A stretch of DNA of 64,000 bases, taken from Mogibacterium sp. (GTDB lineage: Bacteria > Bacillota > Clostridia > Peptostreptococcales > Anaerovoracaceae). The position numbers were made by a program, and so were the translations under genes. The stretch covers positions 34,014 through 98,013 of the forward strand of contig JAKSSP010000006.1 of the NCBI GenBank assembly GCA_024403035.1, read 5' to 3'. The number at the start of each line of letters is the position of its first letter. The stretch's first letter is position 1. The notes beneath the pieces are model-generated. The model was not told the DNA's origin. It ran no database searches and was given only the letters and a program-made list of their open reading frames with translations. This document shows positions 7,746 to 14,972 of the stretch, piece by piece.

Positions 7746-9260
7746 TTATTCAGCTACAGCATCTCTTTCTCTTGCCTTGTCGAATACCGCTCTCTCCTTG
7801 TCGAGTGTAGGTGTAACCTTGGCAACGATGAACGCTACGAGTCCGCCACAGATGAATCCAGGCAGGAGCTCATATATACCTGTCGAAGCGGAAAGTCCGC
7901 CAAAGAGCCAGCCGAGGTCTACGATGAAGCCAGCGAGAATACCCGCGATAGCTCCCTTGTAGTTGAACTCTCTCCAGAAGAGCGACAGGATGATGACCGG
8001 TCCGAACGAAGCGCCGAATGCGCCCCATGCGTTCTCTACCAGGTTCATGATAGCCTGTGCGCCGGCTCCCTTTGAGGAAGCGATCAGGTAAGCGATAAGA
8101 GCGATAACTACTACTACGATACGTCCAACCAGTACAGCTTCCTTCTCACTTACGTTTTTCTTGAACTGTGTGTAAAGGTCAGCTGTGAATGAGCTGGAAG
8201 CTACCAGCAGCTGAGAGTCCGCGGTCGATACCGACGCAGCGATGATAGCAGCGAGCAGCAATCCGGAGAGCGCAGCCGGGAAGAACTTCCTTGCCATTGT
8301 AATGAATACGATCTTCTGCATTCCGTAAGGAAGCAGTTCGTCCGCTACGAGCATTCTTCCCATGTAGGCGATGAGGCAGGCACTTCCGAGCGAGATGACT
8401 ACCCAGATGATTGCGATCGTCGAGGACTTCTTGATTTCCGAAGGCTTCTCGATCGACATGAATCTTACGATGATGTGCGGCATACCGAAGTATCCGAGAC
8501 CCCACGCAAGACCTGTCAGAATGTCAGGCATGCTCGCGCTGAAGATTCCGCTTCCGAAGTCGCATGTTACGACCTGGCCGCTTGCATCTGTGTACTCATA
8601 TACCTGCGAAAGAAGCGAGGTGTCGAGATTTGTGTGTGTAGCCCAAACGGCAATAGGAACCGCCATCAGAGCGATCATCATCAGCAGGCCCTGGAAGAAG
8701 TCTGTCCAGCATACAGCAGTGAATCCGCCGAAGATCGTGTAGAATACGATCAGAAGAGCGAATATGACCATCGCAGTCGTTGTCGAGATATTAGGGAACA
8801 GTGTTCCGAATACCGTTGTGCCCGCTACGAATGCGGAAGCAACATAGATGGTATATGCGAAGAGGAAGATCAGAGCGCAGATGACCTGCAGTGTCTTGCT
8901 GTCAGCATCGAATCTGTTTGCGAGGAACTGCGGGATGGTGATCGAGTCATTAGCTTCCTCCGAGAATACTCTCAGCCTTCTCGCGCAGAGGATCCAGTTT
9001 GCGGCAGTACCGAGAGCAAGTCCGATACCGATCCAGATCTGGCCGAATCCGAATGCGAGGATCGATCCAGGAAGTCCCATCAGCAGCCAGGCCGACATAT
9101 CGGAAGCCTGTGCTGAGAGAGCAGCTACCCAAGGGCCCATCGCACGTCCGCCGAGGAAGTAGTCCTCCTGGCTTCTCTGCTTATCCTTGATATAGAAGTA
9201 GATTACTACTCCCATAAGGGCCACAAAGTACAGAATAAAAGTTAACATTTCAGAATTCAT
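7746..9260 (-). CDS. putP: Sodium/solute symporter, proline permease type
   Basis: A 504-residue integral membrane protein of the sodium:solute symporter (SSS) family that imports a solute, most likely proline, with sodium. About 13 membrane segments are visible. Motifs include DYFLGGRAMGPWVAALSAQASDMSAWLLMGLPG at the N terminus (a typical PutP signature), FGGFTAVCWTDFFQGLLM in the middle and STADSQLLVASSSFTADLY in the sodium-site segment. I chose the ATG at 9260 (MNSEML) because AAGGAG is 7 bases upstream; the in-frame start at 9284 has none. It has a long intergenic region upstream, shared with the divergent dehydrogenase. It could use the sodium gradient generated by the decarboxylase cluster at 53-58 kb. 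Related pantothenate or sialate carriers cannot be ruled out. Confidence 0.85.
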   Translation of the reverse strand: MNSEMLTFILYFVALMGVVIYFYIKDKQRSQEDYFLGGRAMGPWVAALSAQASDMSAWLLMGLPGSILAFGFGQIWIGIGLALGTAANWILCARRLRVFSEEANDSITIPQFLANRFDADSKTLQVICALIFLFAYTIYVASAFVAGTTVFGTLFPNISTTTAMVIFALLIVFYTIFGGFTAVCWTDFFQGLLMMIALMAVPIAVWATHTNLDTSLLSQVYEYTDASGQVVTCDFGSGIFSASMPDILTGLAWGLGYFGMPHIIVRFMSIEKPSEIKKSSTIAIIWVVISLGSACLIAYMGRMLVADELLPYGMQKIVFITMARKFFPAALSGLLLAAIIAASVSTADSQLLVASSSFTADLYTQFKKNVSEKEAVLVGRIVVVVIALIAYLIASSKGAGAQAIMNLVENAWGAFGASFGPVIILSLFWREFNYKGAIAGILAGFIVDLGWLFGGLSASTGIYELLPGFICGGLVAFIVAKVTPTLDKERAVFDKARERDAVAE

Positions 9261-9553
9261 ATAATACTCCTTTTCTATTGTCACCTCTTAGCTTTTTTCG
9301 ACTTTTATTTTTTACGGTATGGTCAGATCCGGTTTATCTTTATTGATTCGAATCGTCGCAAGAATGGGTTTGGTGACAATATACAATTATGTAACTATTA
9401 TCGGTCCTTTTGCGCATTAAGTCAATCTTAAATTGACATTTAGTTATCATTTTCACAAGGCTGTATTGAGAATTTTCACTTTAGCGTGATGAATTGACCG
9501 TTGAAATTTCAATGGTTCAACTCCCCTGTTGCCATATGTTAACCCATATTTTT

Positions 9554-9569
9554 CGTTAATTAATTAACG
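9554..9569. promoter_or_regulatory. 16-bp palindromic operator candidate
   Basis: CGTTAATTAATTAACG is a perfect palindrome lying directly before the -35 box of the dehydrogenase promoter, where an activator or repressor would bind. The regulator is unknown. Confidence 0.45.
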
Positions 9570-9571
9570 AG

Positions 9572-9600
9572 TTTACATAGCTATCGCCTGGTGCAATAAT
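9572..9600 (+). promoter_or_regulatory. Promoter for the SDR gene
   Basis: TTTACA (9572-9577), 17 bases, AATAAT (9595-9600). Both hexamers match the vegetative consensus at five of six positions. Confidence 0.65.
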
Positions 9601-9650
9601 AGTCTTGTAAAAACTCTTCTATTTATATATAAAGCAAGGAGTTAATACCC

Positions 9651-10424
9651 ATGAGTGATCTTTTCGATCTTAAAGGTAATGTCGCCATTGTAACAGGCTG
9701 CTCCACAGGACTCGGAGTACAGATGGCAAAGGCTCTTGCGCGTCAGGGCTGCAACATCGTTGCTGTTGCCCGCCGTCAGAACCTCATTGAAGAAGTAGCG
9801 GCTGATCTCGCTAAGGAATATGGTGTGGAAACTCTTGCCGTCAGATGCGACATCACTGATACAGAGATGGTAGAAAACGCTGTAGAAACTGTCATGGACA
9901 GATTCGGCCGCATCGACATCCTCATCAACAACGCAGGCACGGGAGCTGTCGCCCCTGCGAAAGACATCACAGATGATCAGTTCATGAATGAGCTCAATAT
10001 AGATCTCTTTGGAACATTCAAGATGGCACGCGCAGTTGCGAAACAGGCTATGATCCCTGCCAAGTATGGCCGCATCATCAACATCGCTTCAATGTACGGA
10101 CTCGTGGGAAACAAGGTGGCCCCTGCATCGCCTTATCATGCCGCAAAGGGCGGTGTAGTCAATCTGACACGGGCTCTTGCTGCTGAATGGGGCAAGTACG
10201 GCATCGCTGTCAACGCCATCTGCCCGGGATACTTCTATTCACCTCTCACAAGGGAGACTCTCGACAGCGAATTCTTCCAGGCAAACGCCAGGACCATGAT
10301 CCCTATGGAAAGATACGGCGACGAGGGCGAACTCGACACGGCAGCCATCTTCCTGGCATCCCCTGCCACAACTTATGTGACAGGCGTCATGCTTCCGGTC
10401 GACGGCGGTTACACATCCATGTAA
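9651..10424 (+). CDS. SDR-family oxidoreductase (FabG/gluconate 5-dehydrogenase type)
   Basis: A 257-residue NAD(P)-dependent short-chain dehydrogenase in the cytoplasm. The nucleotide motif is TGCSTGLG (about residues 15-22), the structural motif NNAGTG is at about 90, the catalytic Ser lies in NIASMYG and the Tyr-Lys pair in YHAAKGG. The C terminus TGVMLPVDGGYTSM is typical. The ribosome site AAGGAG is well placed. It stands alone between a strong promoter and a strong terminator, divergent from a sodium symporter. The length and the VTGCSTGLGVQMA pattern fit gluconate 5-dehydrogenase or 3-oxoacyl-ACP reductase relatives; substrate cannot be decided, and the single-gene context argues against fatty acid synthesis. 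Confidence 0.82.
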   Translation: MSDLFDLKGNVAIVTGCSTGLGVQMAKALARQGCNIVAVARRQNLIEEVAADLAKEYGVETLAVRCDITDTEMVENAVETVMDRFGRIDILINNAGTGAVAPAKDITDDQFMNELNIDLFGTFKMARAVAKQAMIPAKYGRIINIASMYGLVGNKVAPASPYHAAKGGVVNLTRALAAEWGKYGIAVNAICPGYFYSPLTRETLDSEFFQANARTMIPMERYGDEGELDTAAIFLASPATTYVTGVMLPVDGGYTSM

Positions 10425-10440
10425 TAAAAACGCAAAGAAA

Positions 10441-10474
10441 GACGCGAGGGATATGAGGTCCCTCGCATCTTTTT
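10441..10474 (+). terminator. Terminator of the SDR gene
   Basis: An 11-bp stem GACGCGAGGGA/TCCCTCGCATC with one mismatch, a 7-base loop and TTTTT. Confidence 0.85.
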
Positions 10475-10516
10475 GTGCCCTTTTCAGAGCTTTATCATTA
10501 TGACATGTCCCTGCTT

Positions 10517-11293
10517 CTAGTTGAGATTGAGGTGCTTTTCCATCAGATACTTGCAGATGAAGAAGTATACCGCGGAGAGCGCTATTGAAACTATGACTCC
10601 CGGAATGAATATCATCGTGAAGTTCAGGCATCCATCATCACAGTATCCGGTATGTGCGAACAGCGGGAGAAGCATTCTTCCAACCATTGATTCAAAGATC
10701 AGGATCACTATATATGCTCCTATCGATGCCAGAGTCGTGTGGTTCTGAGCCTGATGTCCTATCGTGACAGCAGCATATATCTGCATGATCGTTTTTACTA
10801 CAGAAGCGATCACCATGATCAGGACTTCAATGATATATAATCCCAGATGCTCAGGCCATTCGACGCTGAGCAGGTCATGTATCATCTCGCGTAAGCTGAA
10901 TCCCTGTCCTGCTACTATGACCGCGCCTATTCCGATCAGTATCGCTGTCAGTATCGCGACAAGCACCGTCACGAAGACCCACAGCGTTGCGGATATCGCC
11001 TTGTTTCCGATGTGCGCGGATACACTTACCGGTAGCACGTGGTTGAAATAAGCCTCATCACCCAGAAGGCTGTTGCTGTATCTCTGTACTATCAGGATTA
11101 TGGTCATCACGAAGATGGCTGTCGCCACTGCCGTGTACAGAAGCGCGGAAATGACTACCATGAATTCGGTTTTTGAGTCTGCCGACTGTGTCGTCAGTCC
11201 CAGAAACAGCGCTGTTGCAGCCCATGCCGCGTACAGCGGCAGCAGCTTGCGTCCCATCGCGGGGATTTCATATTTGAGCAGTTTACCTAACAT
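10517..11293 (-). CDS. ABC-2 type transporter permease
   Basis: A 258-residue membrane protein with about six hydrophobic segments and a short charged N terminus (MLGKLLKYEIPAMGRK). The N-terminal LLKYE-like start and the PVSVSAHIGNK loop resemble ABC-2 permeases of YtrC/YtrD-like exporters. Its start overlaps the end of the ATPase gene by 7 bases, so the two are translated together and almost certainly form one complex. The exported substrate is unknown; YtrA-controlled exporters in relatives respond to cell-wall antibiotics. Confidence 0.72.
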   Translation of the reverse strand: MLGKLLKYEIPAMGRKLLPLYAAWAATALFLGLTTQSADSKTEFMVVISALLYTAVATAIFVMTIILIVQRYSNSLLGDEAYFNHVLPVSVSAHIGNKAISATLWVFVTVLVAILTAILIGIGAVIVAGQGFSLREMIHDLLSVEWPEHLGLYIIEVLIMVIASVVKTIMQIYAAVTIGHQAQNHTTLASIGAYIVILIFESMVGRMLLPLFAHTGYCDDGCLNFTMIFIPGVIVSIALSAVYFFICKYLMEKHLNLN

Positions 11294-11982
11294 TTGAATA
11301 CCTCCCTGAAGAGTTTGTCTACGCTTTCGCCCTTCTCCTCGCGGATCTCGTCCGCGGCCTGATGAAGGACTACCTTGCCTTCCTTGAGGAACACCACGTC
11401 ATCAAGTACCGACTCGACATCTGAGATCAGATGCGTTGAGATGATGACTACAGCGTCCTCATTGTAGTTAGAGATGATAGTCTTTAGGATATAGTCTCTG
11501 GTTGCCGGGTCGACTCCGCCGATCGGTTCATCCAGAAGGTATACCTCAGCCTGTCTTGCCATCACCAGGCAAAGCTGCAGTTTTTCCTTTGTTCCCTTCG
11601 ACATCTTCTTCATCGCCTGCCTGCGGTCGATCCCAAGATCGTCTACCATCGCTTCTGCCTTCTGTCTGTCGAAGTCCTCAAAGAAATCCTGGTATATATC
11701 CATCAGCTGCGAAGCTGTCATGTAATCAGGAAGCGCGTTCCTGTCCGGCAGGTAGGCTACGACTCTCTTTGTCCCTACGCCCGGCTCCATGCCGTTTATG
11801 GTCACATTGCCTGCTGTCGGCTGGAGCAGTCCGTTCAATATCTTTATAAGCGTTGTCTTACCGCTTCCGTTAGGTCCCAGCAGACCGACTATCTGCCCCT
11901 TCTCGAGCTTGAGCGCTACGCTGTCCAGCGCAGTCAGGCTTCCGAATTGTTTTGTTACGTGATTGATCTCTATTCTTGCCAT
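11287..11982 (-). CDS. ABC transporter ATP-binding protein (YtrB type)
   Basis: A 231-residue ATPase that powers the neighbouring permease. The Walker A is GLLGPNGSGKTTLIK, the signature region MSKGTKEKLQL is in the ABC-2 exporter form, Walker B is VYLLDEPIGGVD and the switch His lies in VVIISTHL. The start at 11982 (MARIEIN) follows AGAGGAGGCGAGA; a longer form from 12018 would overlap the regulator gene without a ribosome site. That ribosome site overlaps the stop codon of the GntR gene, so the operon order regulator-ATPase-permease is translationally linked. Confidence 0.85.
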   Translation of the reverse strand: MARIEINHVTKQFGSLTALDSVALKLEKGQIVGLLGPNGSGKTTLIKILNGLLQPTAGNVTINGMEPGVGTKRVVAYLPDRNALPDYMTASQLMDIYQDFFEDFDRQKAEAMVDDLGIDRRQAMKKMSKGTKEKLQLCLVMARQAEVYLLDEPIGGVDPATRDYILKTIISNYNEDAVVIISTHLISDVESVLDDVVFLKEGKVVLHQAADEIREEKGESVDKLFREVFKC

Positions 11983-11996
11983 TATTCTCGCCTCCT

Positions 11997-12365
11997 CTAC
12001 CTGATGTCCTCGAGCCATTTCTTCACGGCTCCGGCGATATCTTCGCCTGACATCCCTATCTTGCGGAGCTTGTCAGCAAACTCCTCGAAATACTTTCTGG
12101 CAAGTTCCTCATGCAAAGCCTTCAAAACTTTTTCCTCCTTAGTGACGAATCTTCCGCTGGTGCGCTCCGAGAAAACCAGTCCTTTGCGTTCGAGCTCTGC
12201 CAGCGCTTTCTGCATCGTGTTGGGATTGACTCCCGCGTCCATTGCCAGATCCCTGACCGATGGCAGTTTCTCGCCGGGCTCGTATGCCACGCTGGCGATC
12301 CGCATCGTCATCTCATCAATGATCTGGGAGTATATCGGCACTCCGCCTTTGAAATCCCATTCCAT
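11997..12365 (-). CDS. GntR family regulator, YtrA subfamily
   Basis: A 122-residue repressor. The winged helix-turn-helix covers about residues 10-75 (GVPIYSQIIDEMTMRIASV, PSVRDLAMDAGVNPNTMQKAL, GLVFSERTSGRFVT), with a short C-terminal dimerisation helix pair, as in the YtrA subfamily, which lacks a large ligand domain. It is the first gene of an operon with an ABC ATPase and permease. A perfect 12-bp inverted repeat upstream (12436-12471) is its probable operator, giving autoregulation. YtrA-type repressors are released under cell-envelope stress in relatives; the inducer here is unknown. Confidence 0.85.
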   Translation of the reverse strand: MEWDFKGGVPIYSQIIDEMTMRIASVAYEPGEKLPSVRDLAMDAGVNPNTMQKALAELERKGLVFSERTSGRFVTKEEKVLKALHEELARKYFEEFADKLRKIGMSGEDIAGAVKKWLEDIR

Positions 12366-12435
12366 TCTTTACTTCCTTTCTGCTGTCCGGCAGCTTTTAT
12401 CGGCCGTGGATTGTGTTACGTATATACGTTTATAT

Positions 12436-12471
12436 TGTATTATTGTATTAACTACTTAGTACAATAATACA
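12436..12471. promoter_or_regulatory. Operator of the YtrA-type operon
   Basis: Perfect 12-bp arms (TGTATTATTGTA and its complement) separated by 12 bases. It lies about 70 bases before the regulator start and overlaps TTGTAC and TACAAT hexamers on the minus strand. Size and position fit a dimeric GntR site. Confidence 0.65.
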
Positions 12472-12510
12472 CACTTGCTTCCCTGTCAAGCCCCTTCTGA
12501 TAATTTTTTG

Positions 12511-12539
12511 TATAAAAAGAATAGCCTTTTAGGCTATTC
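12511..12539 (-). terminator. Terminator of the YitT operon
   Basis: A perfect 9-bp stem GAATAGCCT/AGGCTATTC with a three-base loop. On the minus strand it is followed by TTTTTATA. Confidence 0.85.
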
Positions 12540-12572
12540 CCTGAGACTCTTTCTCTTTGCAGCGCGCCGGCG

Positions 12573-12746
12573 CTATTTATCCAGGTCGTTGCCGTTTCTG
12601 TTGTACCTGATAAAGGAATAGATGCCAAGCATCAGCCAGATGACCGATGCTGCGAGCCAGCCCCACTGATTCTTTCCGAAGAACACCACAAGGCATGCGA
12701 TGAACGCTATAAGGTATAATGGCGCTAAGTATTTGTTGTCTACCAT
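12573..12746 (-). CDS. 57-residue membrane protein
   Basis: A short gene starting ATG GTA GAC and ending TAG. The protein begins MVDNKYLAPLYLIAFIACLVVFFG, then KNQWGW, a second hydrophobic helix (LAASVIWLMLGIYSFI) and a basic tail RYNRNGNDLDK. Two short membrane helices with a tight turn are predicted. It starts 17 bases after the YitT gene and shares its terminator, so it is co-transcribed. The ribosome site is weak (GTGAGAAG). I do not recognise a family; its position suggests a partner or small regulator of the YitT protein, which is inference. Confidence 0.6.
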   Translation of the reverse strand: MVDNKYLAPLYLIAFIACLVVFFGKNQWGWLAASVIWLMLGIYSFIRYNRNGNDLDK

Positions 12747-12763
12747 GTTCTTCTCACTTTCTT

Positions 12764-13663
12764 TTATGTATTATCCGCTTCATTGATGTCCTGGAAGCGC
12801 TTTCCCCATACATTTGTCAGGGACATTACCGTCGCGAACGAATCAGGATCGACATCCGCGACATATTTTTTGATCTTGATGCTCTCCGCCGGTGTGCAGA
12901 TCACGGAAAGCGTCCTGCGCTCCTCATGAGTATACTCGCCTCGTGAGACATGTGACGTGACTGCCCTGTTCACGTCATTCAGCACATATTCCGTTATCTG
13001 ATCGGACTTTTCTTTTGAGCTTGCAATTATGTCAAACTGCACGAACCTTCCGCTGTATCCAACCGTGATCAGCGAGATCACTCTGGCTGCCACTACAGCT
13101 GTGATGATGGCGTACATCGCGATATTTGTATCGAATACGAATGCCGATATGGCGATGATTGCCACATCCATGGCCATCTGTATGTCCCCTGTACGCAGAT
13201 GATTGAACAGTTTGAATTTGACCACTCTGGCAAGCGTATCGGTGCCGCCTGAAGAATAGCCCCCTATATATCCGACACCGGTAGCGATCCCGTAAAACAG
13301 ACCTATAAGTATGGCTGCGAGAAACGGATCCGGCGAATCCAGAAATTCATAATCTATATGCTCGAAAATGAAGAGCATTATCGGATACGCAAAACCAAGC
13401 GCCACTATACGCTTTACCTCGCCTTTTCCCATCGTGATCCAGGCAATGATGAGTACCACCATGGACAGTGTGTAGTACACAAGCGAATAGCTGACCGGCA
13501 GAAAGTGAGTGATCAGTCTGGCGATTCCCGGCATGCCGCCCGATGTCATGCCGTTTGGGATCATGACGAATATCTGCACTGATGATCCGAAAAACGCTGA
13601 TGTAAGAACTATCAGCGTCTCTCTTATGAATCTGCCTGCTTTTGTCTTAGGAGTCTTCAACAT
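12764..13663 (-). CDS. YitT family membrane protein
   Basis: A 299-residue protein with an N-terminal set of five or six membrane helices (DUF161, about 10-190, including the duplicated Gly-rich GGMPGIA and GYSSGGTDTLARVV loops) and a cytoplasmic C-terminal DUF2179 domain (about 220-295, HVSRGEYTHEERRTLSVICT). The role of this family is not settled; transport is suspected from the fold. The ATG lies 3 bases after the stop of the upstream nuclease gene, with GGAAATAACAG serving as a weak ribosome site across the junction. A small membrane protein follows. Confidence 0.82.
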   Translation of the reverse strand: MLKTPKTKAGRFIRETLIVLTSAFFGSSVQIFVMIPNGMTSGGMPGIARLITHFLPVSYSLVYYTLSMVVLIIAWITMGKGEVKRIVALGFAYPIMLFIFEHIDYEFLDSPDPFLAAILIGLFYGIATGVGYIGGYSSGGTDTLARVVKFKLFNHLRTGDIQMAMDVAIIAISAFVFDTNIAMYAIITAVVAARVISLITVGYSGRFVQFDIIASSKEKSDQITEYVLNDVNRAVTSHVSRGEYTHEERRTLSVICTPAESIKIKKYVADVDPDSFATVMSLTNVWGKRFQDINEADNT

Positions 13664-13666
13664 CTG

Positions 13667-14671
13667 TTATTTCCAATCCACCTGATCGCGGTAGCTTCCG
13701 AACGGTGTTACAGGAATGTATACCTGAACATCGAATCCGAACTCTCCATAAGTATCATATACCGGCTTCATTGTGAGGCATAATGCCCAGCCGCCGTCAA
13801 AGTTAAGCTGGATCGTGTCTCTGGATACCTCGCCGTATTTGCCTGTGGCGAATCTGACTTCAAGAAGTTCCGAAGGGAATCCTGTTTTAGGTGTCATCAG
13901 ATTTGTGTTGTTTGGCATGCGTCCGAGACCGCCGTGGGCATTCACGCAGCCTATGCGCGTCACCTCGAATTCTTCTATAGGCTTGATGAAATAATAGTCT
14001 GTCGTGCCGTAGAAGTAATCGTACAGTTTCTGAGCAGCTTCAGGATGGAACTTGAATATGCGCGGGAATTCGCGGCTGAATGCCTGAAGCATAGGTGTGA
14101 TGAGCGATCCGTATATGAACTTTTCGTCCTTGATCAGCTCTGCCCAGTTTTCACTGTCGTGCGGAGCAATGTTCAAGAGGATATCATTCACATCATCGAA
14201 ATACTCGTTTGAACACGGTACGCCAAAGATGCGGTCGCCGAAATCATCGATACCGTTGAACGAATTCTTGATCACATCCTTATCCATGTCAAGCTCGCGG
14301 TCCGCGACCGGCAAAGCGGAAAGGATCCTGGCATCGTTCTTTACGGATATGGAGAAACGCCAGTCTAGGTCAGGGCGCTCAAGCAGGATCTCCCCGAATG
14401 AGTCCCTTTCGAGTTTTCTGTCCAGATAATTTAAACGTATGCAAAGCGGTTCGCCGCCGGTCTCGAAAACATACGGTTCGTGCGATACTATGCGTTCGAT
14501 CGCAGGAGCGGCCTGTCTGTATGCCAGCTCTTTTTCTTCATCAGTCTCTTCCCATAGATTGTAGAAGTACTGAGCCTCTTCATCATCTCTTATGAAATAC
14601 GGTACATTCTCTCTTTCAAGGATGGTTTTGAATGCTTTCACACATGCTTCAACAAGGATCTTGTTTATCAT
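13667..14671 (-). CDS. HaeIII-type restriction endonuclease homologue
   Basis: A 334-residue protein that I place, from memory of the family pattern, with HaeIII-type type II endonucleases (about 300-320 residues), which cut GGCC. Shared features are the segment WRFSISVKNDARILSALP (like SLSIKHNHEAVKHSRLS), FGVPCSNEYFDDV, the VNAHGGLGRMP turn and the C-terminal LNFDGGWALCLTM...FDVQVYIP. The ribosome site AAAGGAGGAG is strong. No DNA methylase is adjacent: the neighbours are tRNA-Glu upstream and a YitT protein downstream. GGCC occurs often in this window. Either a methylase is elsewhere, or the nuclease is inactive or has another specificity. The family call needs a profile search. Confidence 0.6.
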   Translation of the reverse strand: MINKILVEACVKAFKTILERENVPYFIRDDEEAQYFYNLWEETDEEKELAYRQAAPAIERIVSHEPYVFETGGEPLCIRLNYLDRKLERDSFGEILLERPDLDWRFSISVKNDARILSALPVADRELDMDKDVIKNSFNGIDDFGDRIFGVPCSNEYFDDVNDILLNIAPHDSENWAELIKDEKFIYGSLITPMLQAFSREFPRIFKFHPEAAQKLYDYFYGTTDYYFIKPIEEFEVTRIGCVNAHGGLGRMPNNTNLMTPKTGFPSELLEVRFATGKYGEVSRDTIQLNFDGGWALCLTMKPVYDTYGEFGFDVQVYIPVTPFGSYRDQVDWK

Positions 14672-14760
14672 ATTGAACTCCTCCTTTGGGAATTAGAACT
14701 CTTTATGTGATACCATAAGGGCCAAAATAATCCGTATATATTATATCCTATTCAAAACAT

Positions 14761-14785
14761 AAAAAAAACGGCCTGAGCCGTTTTT
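14761..14785 (-). terminator. Terminator of tRNA-Glu
   Basis: The stem AAAAACGGC/GCCGTTTTT with a CTGA loop sits three bases beyond the tRNA 3' end, with more T residues on the minus strand. Confidence 0.85.
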
Positions 14786-14787
14786 CG

Positions 14788-14863
14788 TGGTAGCGCATCA
14801 GGGAATCGAACCCTGGATTCCGCCGTGAGAGGGCGACGTCTTGACCTCTTGACCAATGCGCCA
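14788..14863 (-). tRNA. tRNA-Glu (anticodon CUC)
   Basis: A 76-base cloverleaf on the minus strand. The acceptor stem is TGGCGCA/TGCGCTA with encoded CCA. The anticodon stem TCGCC/GGCGG closes the 7-base loop CTCTCAC, giving anticodon CUC (GAG codons). The T-loop is TTCGATT on an AGGG/CCCT stem. CUC-reading tRNA-Glu is often missing in low-GC Firmicutes and fits the balanced codon use here. Confidence 0.93.
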
Positions 14864-14932
14864 CATTTTTTACATGCGCAAGTAGTATTATAAACAAAAG
14901 GCCCCTTCTTGTCTACAAAATTATGAAAAAAG

Positions 14933-14961
14933 TTGTCAAGTTTCATTAAGTCATATATGGT
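14933..14961 (+). promoter_or_regulatory. Promoter for ansA, possibly leaderless
   Basis: TTGTCA (14933-14938), 17 bases, TATGGT (14956-14961). Transcription would begin about 14967-14969, only a few bases before the ATG at 14973, and no ribosome site is seen. Confidence 0.4.
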
Positions 14962-14972
14962 ATCATTCTAAT

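Larger units (their letters stand above)
9261..9650. promoter_or_regulatory. 390-base divergent regulatory region
   Basis: AT-rich and without a gene. It holds several short perfect palindromes: GATTCGAATC (9345-9354), GTCAAT-N5-ATTGAC (9421-9437), TTGAAATTTCAA (9501-9512) and CGTTAATTAATTAACG (9554-9569). A possible minus-strand promoter (TTGCGA, 17 bases, GATAAA) covers about 9333-9361 for the symporter. The plus-strand promoter at 9572 serves the dehydrogenase. Confidence 0.5.
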
